A stretch of 64,000 nucleotides of DNA from Fistularia commersonii (lineage: Eukaryota > Chordata > Actinopteri > Syngnathiformes > Fistulariidae): contig JBBMNZ010000030.1 in the NCBI GenBank assembly GCA_037954325.1, positions 11,501,001-11,565,000 of the forward strand, written 5' to 3'. The stretch's first letter is position 1. Each line of letters opens with the position of its first letter. The translations under genes were made by a program, and so were the position numbers. The notes under the pieces were generated by a model. It ran no database searches. It was not told where the DNA came from and saw only the letters and a program-made list of their open reading frames with translations. Below, one piece after another: positions 60,420 through 64,000 of the stretch.

Positions 60420-62011
60420 TCCTTTGGGCTTTCCCTTTCAGGGGTCTCCACAGCGAATCCATCTTCTCCATCTGACCCTATTCTCTGGATCCACCTCTCT
60501 CACATCAACAAACTATCAACAGACAATCAGCCGGAATGAAAGGAAAGGTGGAGGAGACAGTGGTGAGATCAGTCATGCTGTATGCTCTACAAACAGTGAC
60601 AATGACCAAAAGACAGGAGGCAGAGCTGGAGGTTGCAGAGATGAAGATGTTGAGGATCTCTTTGGGAGCGATCAGGATGGAAAGGATCAGGAATGAGCCC
60701 ATCAGAGGGACGGCACATGTTAGATGTTCTGGACATAGACTGAGATGGTTGGGTCATAATAGTGAATATATCAGTAGACGGATTCTGGAATTGGAAGTCT
60801 AGAAGAAGACTAAAGAGAAGATTTATAGTTGTTGGGAGAGAGGATGTGAAGTTAGTCGTTGTGTGAGAGAGGAGGATCACGAGAATGGCGATAGATGGAG
60901 AAGGTGGATTCGCTGTGAAGACCCTAAAAGGGAAAAGCCCAAAGGAGAAGAATTTGTCACAGGGGTGCAGGACATGTATGACCGAGACAATGTGATGACT
61001 GAGATGGTTTGGACATGAACACTCCTCTGTTCATGTACAAACCATGGTGAAGATCTGGGTAGAAGGTTGCTGACGGTGGAGTTGCCAGGCAGGAGGTGTA
61101 GAGGAAGACCAATGAGAAGACTTATGGATGTTGTGAAAGGATGTGAGAGTGGTGTGAGAGAGGATACAGAGAATAGGGTTAGATGGAGAAGGTGGATTTT
61201 CTGCGGAGATCCATGAAGGGAAAACCCCAAAGGAGAAGAGGAAGAAGATGGAGAATAAGACCTTCTACTTCTGAACTTTGAAAAGGTTGTAGGTTGAAAA
61301 GTGCATTTATGCCGTCAAGCTATAGAGAAATGGACGAATCATGATTATCATTCTTGCCATTATCAGTGTAATTACTCCTCCATGCTTAATGTGGGATTAG
61401 CAAAGCCCCGCTGAGGCCTGGCTGCTAAAGCCTGAGTGTCCCTCCTTGGGTTGTTGCAGCCTCACAGCTTCTCCTGCCTCCACACTGAAAACAACAGTGT
61501 GATTTTCAACATGAGACTCATTTAAACCGTTTCCATTGACCAATGCGTTTCAGCGCCGACGCCCTGAAGTGCTTAAAAACCAGGACCGGAGGAAGCCCGA
61601 AGGAAACAAACCCTCAGCCCGGAGCTCCGAAGTGTCACACGGCTGCTCTTCCCACAGAACGGCTTCAGCGGGGGAACATTAGCTCACCGGCTCCCGCTTC
61701 CGCTCAGACGCTGCACTGACAAGAGGCCGTACGCAGGCGGCCGGCAGGAAAAACACTCCGGCGTTCAACAATAACCGCTCCGGATGAAAAATCAAAGCGC
61801 TGTCCTGGCGTCACAGGTCGGGGGGAGAAGGCGCTCCGTCAGACGGCGTTCCCAAGTCTTACCTTGCACCCCTCGCAAGCACTGACGCCATAGTGGTATC
61901 CAGAAGACTTGTCCTGGCAGACGAAGCAGGGCTTGTATACCCTGGGCGGGGGCGGTGGGGACGGCGGGCTCGGGACCAGCTCCTCCGAACTGGTGCTCTG
62001 CGTCTCGATCG
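16989..62011 (-). CDS. rarb: retinoic acid receptor beta, 7 coding exons, 5'-partial (join)
   Basis: This is a ligand-activated nuclear receptor (NR1B2) that binds retinoic acid response elements as a heterodimer with RXR and switches transcription in the nucleus. The coding parts are 61863-62011, 47482-47623, 34626-34786, 27985-28161, 22945-23149, 18567-18725 and 16989-17335, read right to left. Every junction has GT-AG sites and the joined frame has no stop for 445 residues. Exon lengths 149, 142, 161, 177, 205 and 159 match the conserved vertebrate RAR pattern. Subtype evidence is Ala172 (human beta Ala225), Ile210 (Ile263) and Val335 (Val388); RARalpha has Ser at the first position, RARgamma has Met and Ala at the second and third. 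The carboxylate-anchoring Arg216 and Ser227 are present. The A/B N-terminus and promoters are outside the window. Oddities are a long F domain and two substitutions, described under the exons. RARalpha is the main alternative and fits less well. Confidence 0.95.
17336..18566 (-). other. rarb: rarb intron between helix 9-11 exon and last exon (1.2 kb)
   Basis: Phase 1 intron with donor GTGAGT and acceptor ttttag. Nearly half of it is a decayed LINE (about 17805-18275) in the same orientation as the gene. The rest shows no recognisable feature. Confidence 0.9.
17805..18275 (-). mobile_element. LINE-A fragment in the last rarb intron
   Basis: The plus-strand text is the reverse complement of the same L2/Rex-like reverse transcriptase seen at 14620 and 35180: it contains ggtctcatccccgaccagaa and agagggcactccacccc, standard parts of this family. 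It is full of small deletions. It lies in the same orientation as rarb. Confidence 0.65.
18567..18725 (-). CDS. rarb: rarb exon: LBD helices 9-11
   Basis: This 159-bp exon encodes the last two bases of Asp278, residues 279-330 and the first base of Gly331. It reads RQDLEEPSKVDQLQEPLLEA and then KIYVRKRRPSKPHMFPK, ending TDLRSISAK. DLEEP...KVD and RRPSKPHMFPK are RARbeta-like; alpha has DLEQP and RRPSRPHMFPK. This part forms helices 9 to 11 and most of the RXR heterodimer interface. The acceptor is gtctgtcag and the donor GTGAGT; introns on both sides are phase 1. Length and phase are as in other vertebrate RAR genes. Confidence 0.95.
19870..20140. repeat. AT-rich low-complexity DNA
   Basis: ATT/ATA-rich simple sequence. 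The open frame across it (19864-20280) is an artefact of composition. Confidence 0.8.
20165..20480 (-). mobile_element. (ATTC)n run and SINE-1 copy
   Basis: An (ATTC)12-like run at 20170-20215 is followed by the SINE-1 body (cttcagtgaacctcctgcat and aaccccacgcagacacagag on the plus strand). The tetranucleotide run is the usual 3' tail of this repeat. Confidence 0.65.
21341..21465 (-). mobile_element. LINE-B extreme 3' fragment
   Basis: Plus strand reads ctttgggctgctcccctcgg and continues with gccaatc blocks, the complement of the LINE-B 3' end. Confidence 0.5.
21640..21760 (-). mobile_element. SINE-1 3'-half remnant
   Basis: Contains gaggcggggcataccctgga, a piece of the SINE-1 3' half, beside a short ATTC-like run. 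Confidence 0.4.
21906..22250 (+). mobile_element. SINE-1, near full length with tRNA-like head
   Basis: Starts with a tRNA-like promoter: gcgcggttagcgct resembles box A and ggtggattccc resembles box B. The body has gtggggttcctcagggttcc and agtccaaacacatgaaggag. The 3' part has cagctgggataagccct and gcgaccctgagtgcaggcc, ending in a degenerate AATGA run. This copy sets the orientation of the others. Confidence 0.65.
22945..23149 (-). CDS. rarb: rarb exon: LBD helices 5-8, ligand anchoring
   Basis: This 205-bp exon encodes residues 210-277 and the first base of Asp278. It starts ILRICTRYTPDQDTMTFSDG. Ile210 is the alpha/beta-type pocket residue (Met in gamma). Arg216 and Ser227 correspond to the pair that anchors the retinoate carboxylate (Arg276/Ser287 in human RARalpha), so ligand binding is expected. 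TFANQLLP matches beta, whereas alpha has AFANQLLP and gamma AFAGQLLP. The acceptor is caactccag and the donor GTGAGG. One oddity is Ser276 (codon TCC, 22949-22951) in CLISGD, where the three human RARs have Cys (CLICGD). The frame is otherwise intact. Confidence 0.95.
23435..23700. repeat. degenerate (AAACGAAC/AATG)n tract
   Basis: About 265 bp of diverged 4-bp units such as aaac, gaac, aatg and aaat. It gives spurious minus-strand frames rich in Ser, Phe, Val and Cys. Confidence 0.7.
24196..24226. repeat. (TG)n microsatellite
   Basis: About 15 TG units, facing the (AC)n run at 24384. Confidence 0.95.
24384..24425. repeat. (AC)n microsatellite
   Basis: 21 AC units; inverse complement of the run at 24196. 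Confidence 0.95.
25393..25865 (-). mobile_element. LINE-B fragment
   Basis: The minus strand reads VRRMEGIRKESVRGTAHGRC, then RLRWFGHGQRRDGEDLGKR and LELPGRRSRGPERRFMD, the C-terminal tail of a LINE reverse transcriptase, with further related sequence to 25865. It is one of the longest open pieces (25433-25672). Confidence 0.7.
26446..26685 (-). mobile_element. LINE-B fragment
   Basis: The minus strand has IRGTAHGRCSGDKV and KTLRLELPGKRSGGP, with small deletions compared with the copy at 25393. Confidence 0.65.
27290..27440 (+). mobile_element. SINE-1 3'-half fragment
   Basis: Contains ggataggctccgcccactgg, as at 8330. Confidence 0.4.
27463..27670. repeat. foldback-like inverted repeat
   Basis: Two arms of about 60-80 bp (27463-27537 and 27551-27630) are roughly 80 percent complementary around a centre near 27544; the arms share AGAAATTC and ATCCAGT blocks. 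The outer sequence cgacctggatgaccgagaac recurs in inverted form at about 55520. Confidence 0.65.
27985..28161 (-). CDS. rarb: rarb exon: LBD helices 1-4, symmetric 177-nt exon
   Basis: This exon encodes residues 151-209, from [20 protein letters not shown] to LLKAACLDIL. It carries helix 3 with Ala172, the beta/gamma-type pocket residue (RARalpha has Ser), and the signature region TIADQITLLKAACLDIL. The subtype-typical [15 protein letters not shown] is as in RARbeta. It both starts and ends on codon boundaries, so skipping it would remove 59 residues without a frameshift. On the sense strand the acceptor is atgtttcag, with a (UG)11 run only 13-34 nt upstream of the exon and just a short pyrimidine stretch between. 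The donor is GTGGGT, slightly weaker than the other GTGAGT donors. Leu is replaced by Val in AKRVPGFTG relative to human. Confidence 0.95.
28174..28195 (-). repeat. (UG)11 tract next to rarb 3' splice site
   Basis: Dinucleotide run that reads (TG)11 on the gene's sense strand, ending 12 nt before the exon at 28161. Because of its position it may act as a splicing regulatory element; TDP-43 and CELF proteins are known to bind UG repeats. The regulatory role here is inference. Confidence 0.85.
28735..29010 (+). mobile_element. SINE-1 copy
   Basis: Contains the body blocks ccacttcctgtgtggagtat and agtccaaacacatgcaggag, and ends near an AATGA run. Confidence 0.6.
29233..29252. repeat. (TG)n microsatellite
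   Basis: About 10 TG units. Confidence 0.85.
30068..30104. repeat. (GT)n microsatellite
   Basis: About 18 GT units. A shorter run follows at 30238-30260, and CA-rich sequence precedes it at 29960-29990. Confidence 0.9.
30440..30830. promoter_or_regulatory. candidate conserved non-coding element
   Basis: Non-repetitive island in a rarb intron that mixes GC-rich DNA with homeodomain-type sites: cataattgg, ctaatct, tctaattacc and cagattaga. It has no open-frame evidence. The composition resembles regulatory islands in developmental genes, but conservation cannot be tested here. Confidence 0.35.
31093..31429. mobile_element. small inverted-repeat DNA transposon
   Basis: The left end reads GTACTCTCATTTCCGGGCTA and the right end, reversed, starts GTACTCTTCAGACTATC. 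The ccgggctataagccgctac text is typical of a widespread teleost MITE, and gcggcttata recurs inside. There is no coding region. Confidence 0.6.
32100..32300. promoter_or_regulatory. candidate enhancer with PBX/MEIS-type sites
   Basis: Contains tgacagatgattg at 32181-32193 and tgattgaca at 32259-32267, which resemble MEIS and PBX/PREP binding sites, and gtgtttac at 32236-32243, a forkhead-type site. It is unique sequence in a rarb intron. Function is inference. Confidence 0.35.
32788..32900. repeat. two (GGAT)n tracts
   Basis: (ATGG)n runs at 32788-32839 and 32871-32899 are separated by about 30 bp. A SINE-1-like piece lies just before (about 32650-32700). Confidence 0.9.
34626..34786 (-). CDS. 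rarb: rarb exon: hinge and start of ligand-binding domain
   Basis: This 161-bp exon encodes the last two bases of Ser97 and residues 98-150. It begins with VRNDRNKKKKE, the basic nuclear-localisation and DNA-contacting part of the hinge, and ends with FPSLCQLGKYTT, where the ligand-binding domain begins. The acceptor is gtcgtccttcag and the donor is GTGAGT. The middle (NPKPELAESYELTAELETII) is the most divergent part; TAEL and EKIRKAHQETFPSLC are closer to RARbeta than to alpha (EKVRKAHQETFPALC). It ends on a codon boundary, so the next intron is phase 0. Nothing in the exon is disrupted. Confidence 0.94.
35180..35660 (+). mobile_element. LINE-A reverse transcriptase fragment
   Basis: Frames read GDMVLFAPPPFDLRQAVGWF, a decayed form of the RT catalytic region, then FQYLGVLLRAEGRMEMEHDR, the KYLGV...EGRMEREIDRR region of L2/Rex-like elements. 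The frame breaks after about 70 codons. Confidence 0.7.
36940..37110 (-). mobile_element. SINE-2-like fragment
   Basis: Contains gtgtcttgcccaagtacact and ggggaattgaaccgccaacc, parts of a second short repeat also at 42205-42680. Confidence 0.45.
37490..37680. promoter_or_regulatory. candidate conserved non-coding element
   Basis: Unique sequence with gtttacattaaac, aaatatttatggggg and ttgtaaacag motifs (forkhead- and homeodomain-like). Weak evidence from composition only. Confidence 0.25.
38161..38460 (-). mobile_element. LINE-B deletion product: 3' end joined to RT core
   Basis: Plus-strand 38161-38195 is the complement of the LINE-B 3' end (cttcaggggtctccacagcc). Right after comes the complement of the reverse transcriptase core; the minus strand reads MSFADDIV near 38250 and further upstream-domain text follows. 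The C-terminal part between is missing, so the copy has an internal deletion of the RT tail. Confidence 0.6.
38880..39150 (+). mobile_element. possible LINE 3' tail (L1/Swimmer-like)
   Basis: T-rich sequence ending ttgctgcactctgtgtaacc then acaataaaagtcttgaatcc, resembling the 3' ends of fish L1-type elements with an AATAAA signal. Confidence 0.35.
39745..39850 (-). mobile_element. SINE-1 3'-half fragment
   Basis: ttcattcattcactcgctat followed by a cctgcactcagggtcacggg block, as at SINE-1 3' ends. Confidence 0.5.
40385..40584 (-). mobile_element. SINE-like remnant and (ATTC)n run
   Basis: 40395-40500 has ggctgcagcctatccgggct and a cattgggcgagagg-like block. An (ATTC)n run follows at 40535-40584. 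Confidence 0.5.
41040..41280. promoter_or_regulatory. candidate conserved non-coding element
   Basis: Unique AT-rich island with cctaattaact, tctaatggg and aatcttaatcgc motifs, which are homeodomain-type sites. Only composition supports this. Confidence 0.25.
41340..41620 (-). mobile_element. SINE-1 copy
   Basis: Short ATTC run at 41341-41353 followed by SINE-1 body blocks (gtgggaggaacctggaggaa, cacggggagaacatggagac) and ending near a degenerate tRNA-like head (about 41600-41625). Confidence 0.65.
42205..42680 (-). mobile_element. two tandem SINE-2 copies
   Basis: Two units, 42205-42440 and 42455-42680, share order and text: an actttattaatccct or cctttattgtcac start, gaaccatgagcag, ttgctcaac, gaatccaaccgggaa/ggaa and a ctctaacc(c)ctgc end that looks like a degenerate tRNA-like head on the minus strand. 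Confidence 0.55.
44517..45250 (+). mobile_element. hAT-like transposon remnant with BED-finger piece
   Basis: The left end TAGGGCTGTCAAAACG and the reversed right end CAGGAGGACGGTCAAAGG are loosely complementary. Flanking 8-bp repeats ctaataat (44509-44516) and ctaatata (45251-45258) agree at 6 of 8 positions, as expected for hAT insertion. Inside, the plus strand reads ILCRREFPFQRSTSYLKYHF then SAKHT, the second half of a BED zinc finger (H-X4-H). The catalytic domain is missing. Confidence 0.65.
44745..45095 (+). pseudogene. hAT transposase N-terminal (BED finger) remnant
   Basis: A 116-codon frame covers part of a BED-type zinc finger with STSYLKYHFSAKHT, then drifts into unrelated sequence and stops. 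Catalytic regions and the dimerisation domain of hAT transposases are absent. It is not a working gene. Confidence 0.5.
45381..45465. repeat. long (AC)n microsatellite
   Basis: About 85 bp of AC repeats with a few GC interruptions, the longest microsatellite in the window. Confidence 0.97.
45683..45735 (-). mobile_element. LINE 3' tail (Swimmer/L1-like)
   Basis: The minus strand ends with AATTTCCCCCTATGGGATCA followed by a GTAAAG and TTTATCTTATC tail, a pattern common at fish LINE 3' ends. The body upstream (to about 46030) is A-rich and unclear. Confidence 0.45.
46141..46832 (+). other. unrecognised exon-like stretch with AATAAA
   Basis: A plus-strand frame ends SFQAMLSSTITQMYIDTLNT then VFPHKLQKWRAVS and a TGA at about 46270. 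A further open frame (46650-46832) ends at an AATAAA-containing site near 46818. I do not recognise either; they could be a retro-sequence or repeat. No start codon or splice support. Confidence 0.2.
47482..47623 (-). CDS. rarb: rarb exon: second zinc finger and DBD C-terminal extension
   Basis: This 142-bp exon encodes residues 50-96 and the first base of Ser97. It opens with [20 protein letters not shown], has the second C4 finger (Cys64, Cys70, Cys80, Cys83) and ends CRLQKCFTVGMSKE. It provides the D-box used for RXR dimerisation and the start of the C-terminal extension. The acceptor is a pyrimidine run ending ccccag, and the donor is a perfect GTGAGT. Choosing that donor leaves one T, which with CT from the next exon makes Ser and restores SKESVRNDRN. 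One oddity is Thr90 (codon ACC, 47501-47503), where human RARalpha, beta and gamma all have Glu. The rest of the DBD is nearly invariant, so a real receptor exon is certain. Confidence 0.95.
48419..48775 (-). mobile_element. (ATTC)n run and SINE-1 copy
   Basis: (ATTC)n at 48419-48463, then gccctcagggttgcaggtag and SINE-1 body blocks (ggggagaacatggagaatct). Ends at a degenerate head near 48775. An internal duplication of the tacagccattcaccctct block is visible. Confidence 0.65.
49227..49819. mobile_element. hAT-like non-autonomous transposon
   Basis: Perfect 15-bp inverted ends CAGGGGTCGGCAACC (49227-49241) and its complement (49805-49819), with subterminal gagccg blocks on both sides. The interior is AT-rich and non-coding and includes a T run at 49349-49374. 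Flanking 8-mers gaacccaa and gcctagaa are only half alike, so the target duplication has decayed. Confidence 0.75.
49850..50420. promoter_or_regulatory. candidate conserved non-coding element, CpG-rich
   Basis: Unique GC-rich island with tttcattagcgg, tcttgatatttatctgcc, ggcattattcac and tgtcttaatagagg motifs. It lies 2.2 kb upstream (gene sense) of the second-finger exon boundary side and holds no open coding signal I trust. Regulatory role is inference. Confidence 0.35.
51960..52330. promoter_or_regulatory. candidate conserved non-coding element
   Basis: Unique island with gataaagcg, cattatctgac, gttatgttaatggg, ccattaattatttacc, ggattagc and cttatcactgcc, i.e. GATA-like, homeodomain and forkhead-like sites packed in 370 bp. 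Function is inference. Confidence 0.35.
52362..52384. repeat. (GT)n microsatellite
   Basis: About 11 GT units. Confidence 0.9.
52440..52530 (-). mobile_element. SINE-2-like fragment
   Basis: Contains cagtgtcttgcctaagggca and a gaggacgctaacc end as in the copies at 42205. Confidence 0.4.
52610..52870 (+). mobile_element. SINE-1 copy
   Basis: Body blocks gttcctccaggttctccggg and agtccaaacatgcaggaggt, followed by an AATG-rich end. Confidence 0.6.
54700..54990 (+). mobile_element. SINE-1 copy
   Basis: Blocks gtctgcgtggggttccaccg, gtgaatgagagggtgaatgg and gccgggataggctccagcct. Confidence 0.6.
55505..56080. mobile_element. element with long inverted repeats
   Basis: The left arm (about 55512-55632) and right arm (about 55985-56080) are inverted copies sharing cctctgggatgagggctgaa exactly, with an unrelated 350-bp middle. 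The arms match the palindrome at 27463-27670. No coding region is present. The class is unknown to me. Confidence 0.55.
56238..56575 (-). mobile_element. LINE-B fragment
   Basis: Plus strand shows the complement of the LINE-B 3' end (cttcaggggttgccacagca) and RT tail; the minus strand reads SRGRPKRRLMDV. Frames are broken. Confidence 0.6.
57690..58040 (+). mobile_element. LINE-B fragment
   Basis: The plus strand reads RRMERIRKEFIRRTAHGRCS, RLRWFGHGQRRDGEDLGGRM and LRLELPGRRSGG in one 82-codon frame (57734-57982), then the LINE-B 3' end. Confidence 0.7.
58256..58284. repeat. (TG)n microsatellite
   Basis: About 14 TG units facing the AC run at 58365. Confidence 0.95.
58365..58407. repeat. (AC)n microsatellite
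   Basis: About 21 AC units with one CTC interruption. Confidence 0.95.
58410..58700. promoter_or_regulatory. candidate conserved non-coding element
   Basis: Contains gttaatcc and cttaatcc (bicoid/OTX-type sites 10 bp apart), cttttgttg (SOX-like), tttataaaa, and tctgaggtcacgg, a nuclear-receptor half-site. Unique sequence; function is inference. Confidence 0.3.
58940..59095. repeat. A-rich low-complexity DNA
   Basis: Degenerate (ATAAAAA)n sequence. The minus-strand frames rich in Phe and Tyr are artefacts. Confidence 0.8.
59563..60005 (-). mobile_element. LINE-B fragment
   Basis: The minus strand reads SKVERIRKESIGRTAHGRCS, then GLKWFGHGQRKDGEDLARRM. The 3' end is at 59563. Confidence 0.7.
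60193..60240 (+). mobile_element. SINE-1 tRNA-like head fragment
   Basis: ggttagcacggcctcctcac followed by agcaagaaggtcc, the 5' head of SINE-1 without the body. Confidence 0.45.
60368..60420. repeat. (CTT)n microsatellite
   Basis: About 17 CTT units with one CTC interruption. It abuts the 3' end of a minus-strand LINE-B piece. Confidence 0.95.
60418..60525 (-). mobile_element. LINE-B extreme 3' fragment
   Basis: Complement of the LINE-B 3' end (tttcaggggtctccacagcg); faces the plus-strand copy that starts at 60534. Confidence 0.6.
60534..60950 (+). mobile_element. LINE-B fragment with RT end
   Basis: An 88-codon frame (60536-60802) contains LYALQTVTMTKRQEAELEVA, MKMLRISLGAIRMERIRNEP and RLRWLGHNSEYISRRILELE, the most complete RT-end piece in the window. 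The 3' end with cccaaaggagaagaa follows. Confidence 0.75.
60985..61260 (+). mobile_element. LINE-B 3' fragment
   Basis: Starts at gactgagatggtttggacat, contains gttgccaggcaggaggtgta, and runs to the 3' end at 61245. It repeats the last part of the preceding copy in direct orientation. Confidence 0.65.
61261..61862. other. unique intron sequence beside rarb first-finger exon
   Basis: No repeat or coding signal recognised. GC content rises towards the exon. Confidence 0.5.
61863..62011 (-). CDS. rarb: rarb exon: end of A/B region and first zinc finger
   Basis: This 149-bp exon encodes 49 residues (window protein 1-49), starting IETQSTSSEELVPSPPSP and ending at CEGCK. It contains the B-region proline-rich segment and the first C4 zinc finger (CFVC...CEGC). 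The P-box residues that contact the response element are split, with EGCK here and GFF in the next exon. The acceptor reads tttgcctccccgcag before the exon and the donor is GTAAGA. Two leading bases complete a codon begun upstream, and the exon ends on a codon boundary (phase 0). STSSEEL and PPPRVYKP match human RARbeta better than RARalpha, which has SSSSEEI and PRIYKP at these places. No upstream exon was found between here and position 64000. Confidence 0.95.
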
Positions 62012-64000
62012 CTGCGGGGAGGCAAACAAGGAGACGGGAATGAGGAAACCAGTTTCAAATGAGCGCCCGCGATGGTCCAGATCCCACAATTGACGGAGCG
62101 AGAAGGTGCCTCAGAGGTGCCTCCCGCTGTTGCACGGGAACCCAGAGCAATCCTGTGAGCGCAGGCTGAAGCTTTGCACCGAGATCCGACATGCATACAG
62201 CGGCTTCGCTGCATCATGTGAGACTAGGAATCATTTCTATCATTTAATTTGATAAAATGACGTTTTGTTTTTTTTTCTCCATTGTCGGCGATTCCACCGG
62301 GCCCGCAGCTGAATGCCATCCGCGGCCTCCTGGAGCCAAGGAGGGGGAACTGTGTTTGTAACTTCTTAGCTTTAAATTACATTATAACAGTGATGCACAG
62401 GGAGGTTCATGGCTGGTGAAGCGTCTAATTCACAAGAACATGAGCGCCCCCTACCTTGAGGCAAGAGAACTACTTGCCTCACTTAGTGGCTCGTGGCAGA
62501 CATTTTATGATCGCTCAGCACATGAAACTAGTAACACACATACAGTGGATGACAAAAAGCACTGTACATTGGAAATGTAGTTCATGTAGCCGTCATTGAG
62601 GCTCAACAGTCGGTGGCCTTACTGCACGTCTTTTCTCAGTATTCGAGCAATGAATATGAAATGCAGTCATTTTGAATAAAAAAACAATCTAACTGGCAAA
62701 GTTAAATGAAAAATACCTTTATTGTGCAAATCACTAATAAATATAACCAGTTAATTCTATTTTTCATTTGACATTTTTTTCTTCCCAAGATTGGCAAATG
62801 AGGCAAGACCTCTCCCACCTCCCCAAATGCACCTCATTGCATTATACTCATACAAATAATAATAATAAAATATCTACAAGAAATAAAATAACTGAACAAC
62901 TACAATAATAATAGATAGAGCAAATAGAAAATAGAATAATCATTCATATATATATATAAAATGTAGATATGATAAAATGATATAACACCATCACAATAAC
63001 AGCTCCAACAATAATTAATTGTTACTAACACTACTTTCATAAAATGATAAAAAAAATAATAGTAATGATTGCCATCATAAGCAGGAGCAGTAACAGCCTT
63101 CCTTTCACCTCACATCACCCACACATCCACCTTTCCTTAAAACCTCCTGGACTGGAATGTGAGTGAATAGCTGAGGTTCTCCGTCCTGGGGTGAAGCCTC
63201 GCCTTGCCGCTCCACAGCTGTGGTGAAGAAGCTGAGGTTCATCTCCGTAGGACAGAGTGACGGGTTTGGTATCAGAATGGTCATCTGCGATGATCGGACC
63301 CGCTGCCCGTGAAGCTGCATTACGTCAGAGGCCGGGGATTCGTTCTCACAGCGCTTATGGCGGACGTGCAGATAAAGCGGCGATAACGGCGTGTCTAGAG
63401 TGAAAGCGTGCCCGACGATGTATGTGCACAGAAAGCAGCGTCTCCAGAATCTGCTCTGATTGGATTACATTCTTCCGTACTTCATCGGCGGAAACTCAAT
63501 TACAGCGGCGGAGGGACCAAGTCGTAATCAGCAGAGCGTCCGCGCTCGGACGTCTCCCGGCTCATCCGCCGCCTCCGCCCAGAGAACCAGAGGCCTGACC
63601 CGCCGGCCCAGACGAGTGGCGAGGTTAATTACAATGAGATGATTTCTATATCTATTGATCGCGGCTCCGATCCGGGGTTTGTTATTTCTGTTGAGAGGCA
63701 ATTTGTGCAGCCGGGAGAGCTTTCTCTCATGAATCAGTGACAGCATCGAGTGATTAAAACTTCAGGGGGAACTTTGAAAGAGTCTTGTGTAAAGCTGACA
63801 TAATGGTGCTGCGCCAGGATTTAGAAAAGTTTGCCCCGACTGAATTTCAAGTGCGACGCGTTTGACAGTAAACAAACTCGGGCGGGAGAACGCCAGCCGT
63901 CGCTTCACCGACGGACAGACGTTGGTTTCGGTTGAAGCCGGGATGGACAGTTTTCTCCTCACGGCGAGGTGGCGCGCGATCAACGGAACACAGAGCCAAA
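62012..64000 (-). other. rarb: start of next upstream rarb intron, partial
   Basis: Sequence upstream of the first located exon. No start codon exon resembling the RARbeta1/3 or RARbeta2 N-terminus was found in either frame set, and no DR5 element of the RARbeta2-promoter type was seen by eye. 62680-63080 is AT-rich low-complexity DNA. 63440-63790 is a motif-rich island listed separately. Confidence 0.7.
63440..63790. promoter_or_regulatory. candidate conserved non-coding element
   Basis: Unique island with attggattacat, ctcaattaca, gtaatcag, ggttaattacaatgag, gtgattaaaac and atctattgatcg motifs, mostly homeodomain-type. It is in the rarb intron upstream of the first-finger exon. Function is inference. 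Confidence 0.35.

Larger units (their letters stand above)
47624..61862 (-). other. rarb: rarb intron (14.2 kb)
   Basis: Phase 0 intron that splits the P-box. It contains SINE-1 copies (48419-48775, 52610-52870, 54700-54990), a hAT-like element (49227-49819), two GC-rich motif islands (49850-50420, 51960-52330), an inverted-repeat element (55505-56080), many LINE-B fragments (56238-61260) and facing TG/AC tracts near 58.3 kb. The stretch 52880-54690 holds two medium open frames (53168-53581 and 53566-53778, plus strand) that I do not recognise. Stretches 50420-51950 and 56580-57680 look unique. Confidence 0.85.

Noticed and set aside
1..64000. CRISPR array, bacterial operon, phage or integrated virus
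   Set aside because: No regular repeat-spacer pattern, no compact gene order and no viral structural or polymerase gene was seen; the sequence is vertebrate with spliced exons.

Overview
This window is vertebrate nuclear DNA, almost certainly from a ray-finned (teleost) fish. It holds one recognisable cellular gene: most of a retinoic acid receptor beta gene (rarb) on the minus strand. Seven coding exons were located by protein similarity and splice sites: 61863-62011, 47482-47623, 34626-34786, 27985-28161, 22945-23149, 18567-18725 and 16989-17335. Joined, they give one uninterrupted frame of 445 residues plus a TAG stop. This covers the end of the A/B region, the two-zinc-finger DNA-binding domain, the hinge, the whole ligand-binding domain with helix 12, and a long C-terminal F domain. 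The N-terminal exon(s) and all promoters lie beyond position 64000. The beta subtype is read from the ligand-pocket combination Ala (helix 3), Ile (helix 5), Val (helix 11), together with beta-like wording throughout. Zebrafish is known to lack rarb while many other teleosts keep it, so a non-cyprinid, probably percomorph, fish is likely; this is inference.

Layout. 1-16.7 kb is sequence beyond the 3' end of rarb; it holds decayed LINE fragments, an internally deleted Tigger/pogo element with a C-terminal transposase frame (8428-9158), a short inverted-repeat DNA transposon (12447-12972), a GC-rich stretch (about 11.0-12.3 kb) and no recognisable gene. 16.7-62.0 kb is rarb, with introns of about 1.2, 4.2, 4.8, 6.5, 12.7 and 14.2 kb. 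62.0-64.0 kb is the start of the next intron.

The introns carry a typical teleost repeat load: at least three LINE families (none intact), two short interspersed repeat families, two hAT-like elements, a foldback-like inverted repeat family, and many (CA)n, (ATTC)n, (GGAT)n and (CTT)n microsatellites. Between them are islands rich in homeodomain, TALE and GATA-like motifs that look like conserved non-coding regulatory elements; calling them enhancers is inference.

The points most worth a second look are the expanded Ser/Gly and acidic F domain, a (UG)11 tract just upstream of the 3' splice site of an in-frame 177-nt exon, and two residue changes at positions that are invariant in the human RARs. 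No CRISPR, operon, phage, new defence system or other undescribed system is visible. Almost all other open frames are shadows or repeat remnants.
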